A DNA stretch of 8,425 nt from NCBI GenBank assembly GCA_964507195.1, contig CAZDPA010000171.1:1-8425 (forward strand), in the 5' to 3' direction. A model generated the notes under the pieces. The model had not been told where the DNA came from and did not search any database. It saw only the letters and a program-made list of their open reading frames with translations. Made by a program: the position numbers and the translations under genes. Shown here in pieces: positions 5,988 through 8,425 of the stretch. The DNA comes from Solimonas sp964507195 (GTDB taxonomy: Bacteria; Pseudomonadota; Gammaproteobacteria; Nevskiales; Nevskiaceae). Numbering within the stretch: position 1 is the first letter of the stretch; every line of letters begins with the position of its first letter.

Positions 5988-8195
5988 TCAATGACGCCGT
6001 CGACGCCAGATCGCCGCATAGAGCAGGACAGCCGCAGCGTATGGGCCGAACGGACCGCCACCACCACCGCCGTTGTTCCCCTCCTCGAGGTCGGCGGACA
6101 GTGAATAGTCCAGCGATTCGGTGAGGCCGTAGTTGACGACGGTGATGTAGTAAGTGCCGACCTGGGGATTGGCGATGCTGATGGTTTCATCGCCGCCTTC
6201 TTCCGCACTGACCTCGGCTTCGTCGTCGACGTAGAACGTCGGAAATTCATCTTCTTCCGCGCCGAGATCGATGTCGTACTCGGCCGGCCGGTCGTACTTC
6301 ACCAGCAGGTCGATATCGATGTCCTCATCGTCAGCGGCATTGGTCCGGATGACCAGACGCTCGCCGGCGCGCGGCGTGCTGTCGATGTTGACGTGATAGG
6401 TGTGGAATTCGTCGTGCAAGCCAGTCGACAGGGTTTCGTCGATGATGTCGTTCAGCGGGAGATTCGCAAGCTCAAGCTGGAAGGGCCGGCGGGCCTGATA
6501 GGCGCCATCGTTGGCGCTGAGCGTTACCGCGAACGGCAGATCGTTGTAGGCGGTCGTCGGGTTGCCGACCTGGATCGTGAAACGCACGGTCGCGGTACCG
6601 CCTTTGGCAATGCTGTCCACGGTTTCGCTGCCATCGACGACGCTGATCACAGAAGGCACGACGAGCTGCGCCTGTACGCCGGTAGCGGCGAGCCACAGGT
6701 TCTCGATGGTGACCTCGATGTCCAGGGTCTCGCCCGGATCCAGGCGTTCGTTGCCGTCGTCGATCAGGCGGACCTTGTTGAGAATCAGCGAAGGGCGTGG
6801 GCTCAGGTTCAAGCTGCGTGCGGCATCGACGCGGCCTCCGGCGCTCAGCTCTTCGGCATCGCCGCCGTCGGCCCCGTCTTCGGCGCCTTCGATCAGGCGC
6901 GCCTTCAACTCGCGGTAGTCGGCGTCCGGATACTCGGCCTTGAGCAGCGCGGCTACGCCCGCAACATGCGGCGCTGCGAACGACGTGCCACTGACGCCGC
7001 AATCCCCGCCGTCACCGCAGTTCAGTCCGCTGAGATAGCTGCCGCCGATCCGGGTGGTCAGGATCTGCAGCCCAGGCGCGGCAACATCGGTGCTCAGTGG
7101 GCCGTACTGGCTGAAGCTGGCGATATTGTCCTGGCGGTTGGTCGCGGCAACCGAAACGATGTTGGACAGGTCGTAGTTCGCCGGGTACGCAGCAATCGAG
7201 TAGTCGAGATTGGAGTTGAAGTTGCCGGCCGAGGTGACGAACAGGATGCCGGCATCGCGCAGCCGTGTCAGTGCCTGCAGTTCCGAGTTCAGGAAGCTCG
7301 GACCGCCGTAGCTGGCGTTGATGATCTGCGCGCCGTTCTCACGCGCATAGTCATAGGCGTCGATGATCGCGGCACTGCTCAGTTCGGCTTCGCCATCGTC
7401 GTTCAGCTCGCCGATGCGCAGCGGCATCATGCTGGCATTCCAGACAATACCGGCGATGCCGATGGTGTTGTCGCCGACGGCGCCGAGGCTGCCGGCGACG
7501 AGCGTGCCGTGATCCAGCTTTGTGTTGTCGTAGCTGGGATCGTCGTCATCGTTGACCAGGTCACGCCCGGGGACGAAATTGTCGATCAGGTCCGGGTGGG
7601 TCAGGTCGAAAGCGTCATCGATGACGGCGATCACGACGTCGCGGCTGCCGACACGCTCGAAGGTCCCATCGGCATCAGCGTCCCAGGCGACCAGCATGTT
7701 CATGTCGGCACCGGGGATGCTCGCAAAGTCCGGCTCGCCCGGTTCGGTCGGCACGAAATTGGCCTGGCCGGTACTGCGCAAGCCCCATTGACGGTCAAAC
7801 AGCGGATCGGTCGGATTGCGCCGTGCGCGGGTATGGCGGATGTAGTTGGGTTCGGCGAAGGCCACGGCCGGATCGGCGCGAAGCAGGGCCATCATCGAGC
7901 GCATGTCGCTGATCGCCGGCAGCTTGAGCAACTGGGTGCGGCCGTCGCGCAGATCGCGCTTCTTTTCCAATCCCAGCTTGAGCTGGCTGCTCTTGGCCAG
8001 CGTTGCTTCGGTGCCGGAGCGGTATTGCACGAGCAGTTCGCCGGGCACATACAGCCTGGGTTCCTGGTAACGCACCGCCGAGGCCAGCGGAGTCTGCACC
8101 AGCAAAGCCAGACCCAGAGCGAAAGCCGTTGCCGTACCGGTGCCTGGAAGGGAGAAACGGGCGCGAATCGCTGCCGACGTACGACGTGCATTCAT
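5988..8195 (-). CDS. Secreted subtilisin-like S8 serine protease with GlyGly-CTERM tail
   Basis: This is an exported endopeptidase of 735 residues. A signal peptide covers residues 1-40, with cleavage expected after ASA. Residues 47-125 (YVPGELLVQYRSG to FAEPNYIR) look like an inhibitory propeptide. The S8 catalytic domain spans about 130-460: D193 in VIDDAFDLTHPDL, H229 in DHGTLVAG, oxyanion N325 in TSAGN, and S405 in GVSGTSFAAPHVAG. The usual DTG after the Asp motif is DDA here. C393 and C399 could form a disulfide. Next comes a beta-rich domain (about 470-580) opening with IDDGNERLDPGETLDIEV, then a PPC-like domain (about 590-700) with an acidic insertion near 637-670 and ending VGTYYITVVNYG. 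The C-terminus is a Gly run (709-714), a hydrophobic stretch and RRRRH, matching GlyGly-CTERM signals processed by rhombosortase after type II secretion. The ATG at 8195 has GAGG (8204-8207) eight bases upstream. The native substrate is unknown. Confidence 0.95.
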   Translation of the reverse strand: MNARRTSAAIRARFSLPGTGTATAFALGLALLVQTPLASAVRYQEPRLYVPGELLVQYRSGTEATLAKSSQLKLGLEKKRDLRDGRTQLLKLPAISDMRSMMALLRADPAVAFAEPNYIRHTRARRNPTDPLFDRQWGLRSTGQANFVPTEPGEPDFASIPGADMNMLVAWDADADGTFERVGSRDVVIAVIDDAFDLTHPDLIDNFVPGRDLVNDDDDPSYDNTKLDHGTLVAGSLGAVGDNTIGIAGIVWNASMMPLRIGELNDDGEAELSSAAIIDAYDYARENGAQIINASYGGPSFLNSELQALTRLRDAGILFVTSAGNFNSNLDYSIAAYPANYDLSNIVSVAATNRQDNIASFSQYGPLSTDVAAPGLQILTTRIGGSYLSGLNCGDGGDCGVSGTSFAAPHVAGVAALLKAEYPDADYRELKARLIEGAEDGADGGDAEELSAGGRVDAARSLNLSPRPSLILNKVRLIDDGNERLDPGETLDIEVTIENLWLAATGVQAQLVVPSVISVVDGSETVDSIAKGGTATVRFTIQVGNPTTAYNDLPFAVTLSANDGAYQARRPFQLELANLPLNDIIDETLSTGLHDEFHTYHVNIDSTPRAGERLVIRTNAADDEDIDIDLLVKYDRPAEYDIDLGAEEDEFPTFYVDDEAEVSAEEGGDETISIANPQVGTYYITVVNYGLTESLDYSLSADLEEGNNGGGGGGPFGPYAAAVLLYAAIWRRRRH

Positions 8196-8255
8196 AGGGT
8201 CATCCTCATCCCGTAGGTGGCCAAGCGCGGGGGCGCTGGCGTTTTGTATCCCTTT

Positions 8256-8268
8256 GCGTAGAATACGC
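8256..8268. promoter_or_regulatory. tRNA promoter -10 region inside a GCGTA/TACGC inverted repeat
   Basis: TAGAAT (8259-8264) matches the sigma-70 -10 box at 5/6 positions on the plus strand. It is followed by a GC-rich discriminator (ACGCCTCCTCGCG), as is common for stringently controlled stable-RNA promoters. A start near 8271 would be about 8 bases before the tRNA. The -35 is poor (CTGGCG at 8236-8241). The box lies within the perfect inverted repeat GCGTA-GAA-TACGC, and the minus strand reads TATTCT, a possible -10 for the divergent protease gene. Confidence 0.45.
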
Positions 8269-8278
8269 CTCCTCGCGT

Positions 8279-8354
8279 GGGGCGGTAGCTCAGCTGGGAG
8301 AGCGCTGCGTTCGCAATGCAGAGGTCGAGGGTTCGATCCCCTTCGTCTCCACCA
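8279..8354 (+). tRNA. tRNA-Ala (anticodon CGC)
   Basis: A complete 76-base cloverleaf with encoded CCA can be folded by hand. D stem is GCTC/GAGC (8288-8291 with 8300-8303). Anticodon stem is CTGCG/TGCAG with loop TTCGCAA (8310-8316), giving anticodon CGC at 8312-8314. The variable loop is 5 bases. T arm is GAGGG-TTCGATC-CCCTT (8327-8343). Acceptor strands are GGGGCGG (8279-8285) and CGTCTCC (8344-8350), discriminator A, CCA at 8352-8354. G3 pairs with U70, the main identity element for alanyl-tRNA synthetase, agreeing with an anticodon that reads GCG. Positions 5:68 (C-U) and 6:67 (G-G) are unpaired in this alignment, which is odd; the rest is standard. The codon it reads should be frequent in this GC-rich genome. 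Confidence 0.9.
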
Positions 8355-8425
8355 CTCACCACCATTTGGGACAACTCCTGGACCACCCTGGTTAGGAACA
8401 CCACGCTGGCTCCGCCTGGACCTGA
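8355..8425. other. Sequence 3' of the tRNA, no gene recognised
   Basis: A weak interrupted hairpin can be drawn (TCCT 8376-8379 with AGGA 8394-8397, and ACCA 8382-8385 with TGGT 8389-8392, loop CCC). It has no T run, so it is not a convincing intrinsic terminator for the tRNA. A downstream gene may begin beyond the window. Confidence 0.3.

Noticed and set aside
6393..8216. A 607-codon open frame on the plus strand opposite the S8 protease
   Set aside because: It is fully antisense to a protein with an intact catalytic triad, signal peptide and sorting tail. Its translation shows no recognisable domain and a skewed Val/Asp/Ala composition, as expected when GC-rich codons suppress stops on the other strand.
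8349..8364. Repeated CCACCA at the tRNA 3' end as a possible attachment site
   Set aside because: The repeat is only six low-complexity bases, and there is no integrase or element-like content on either side.
8192..8404. A 70-codon minus-strand frame reading GDEGDRTLDLCIANAALSQL
   Set aside because: It is the antisense translation of the tRNA-Ala gene, a well-known kind of spurious protein prediction.
1..8425. CRISPR array, insertion sequence, prophage or defence island
   Set aside because: No regularly spaced repeats, transposase, integrase, phage or Cas-like proteins are visible; the only nuclease is a single stand-alone HNH protein.

Overview
The window is GC-rich chromosomal DNA, most likely from a gammaproteobacterium. 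The clues are a typical proteobacterial ClpB N-terminus behind a good sigma-32 promoter, a DUF1631-family protein, an HNH protein of a widespread proteobacterial type, and a secreted subtilase with a GlyGly-CTERM tail. A relative of the Xanthomonadales/Lysobacterales or nearby orders would fit. This placement is inference from gene content; no rRNA or other phylogenetic marker is present.

Layout from left to right. Bases 1-610 (minus strand) are the first 203 codons of clpB, cut by the window edge, with a heat-shock promoter at 645-673. Divergently, 928-2334 (plus) encodes a membrane polyprenyl-phosphate hexose-1-phosphate transferase, the enzyme that starts exopolysaccharide repeat units. 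After a structured 118-base gap comes a small stand-alone HNH endonuclease-fold protein (2453-3016, plus). A 273-base gap with a plausible sigma-70 promoter leads into a 755-residue DUF1631 protein (3290-5557, plus), which ends at a GC-rich hairpin (5568-5595). From there the strand switches. A 73-residue charged protein (5607-5828, minus) lies downstream of a 735-residue secreted S8 protease (5988-8195, minus). Divergent from the protease, 83 bases away, is a tRNA-Ala with anticodon CGC (8279-8354, plus). The last 71 bases hold no identifiable gene.

The genes do not form one pathway. They look like separately transcribed loci: a stress chaperone, a first-step glycan transferase without a visible glycan cluster, an HNH protein without a restriction-modification partner, an uncharacterised DUF protein and an exported protease. 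No mobile element, CRISPR array, integrase or phage gene is visible, and no clear new multi-gene system stands out. The points most worth a second look are the rhombosortase-type C-terminus of the protease, two unpaired positions in the tRNA acceptor stem, the 21-bp-spaced direct repeats at the DUF1631 promoter, an HEXXH motif in the DUF1631 protein, and mutually exclusive hairpins before the small charged gene.
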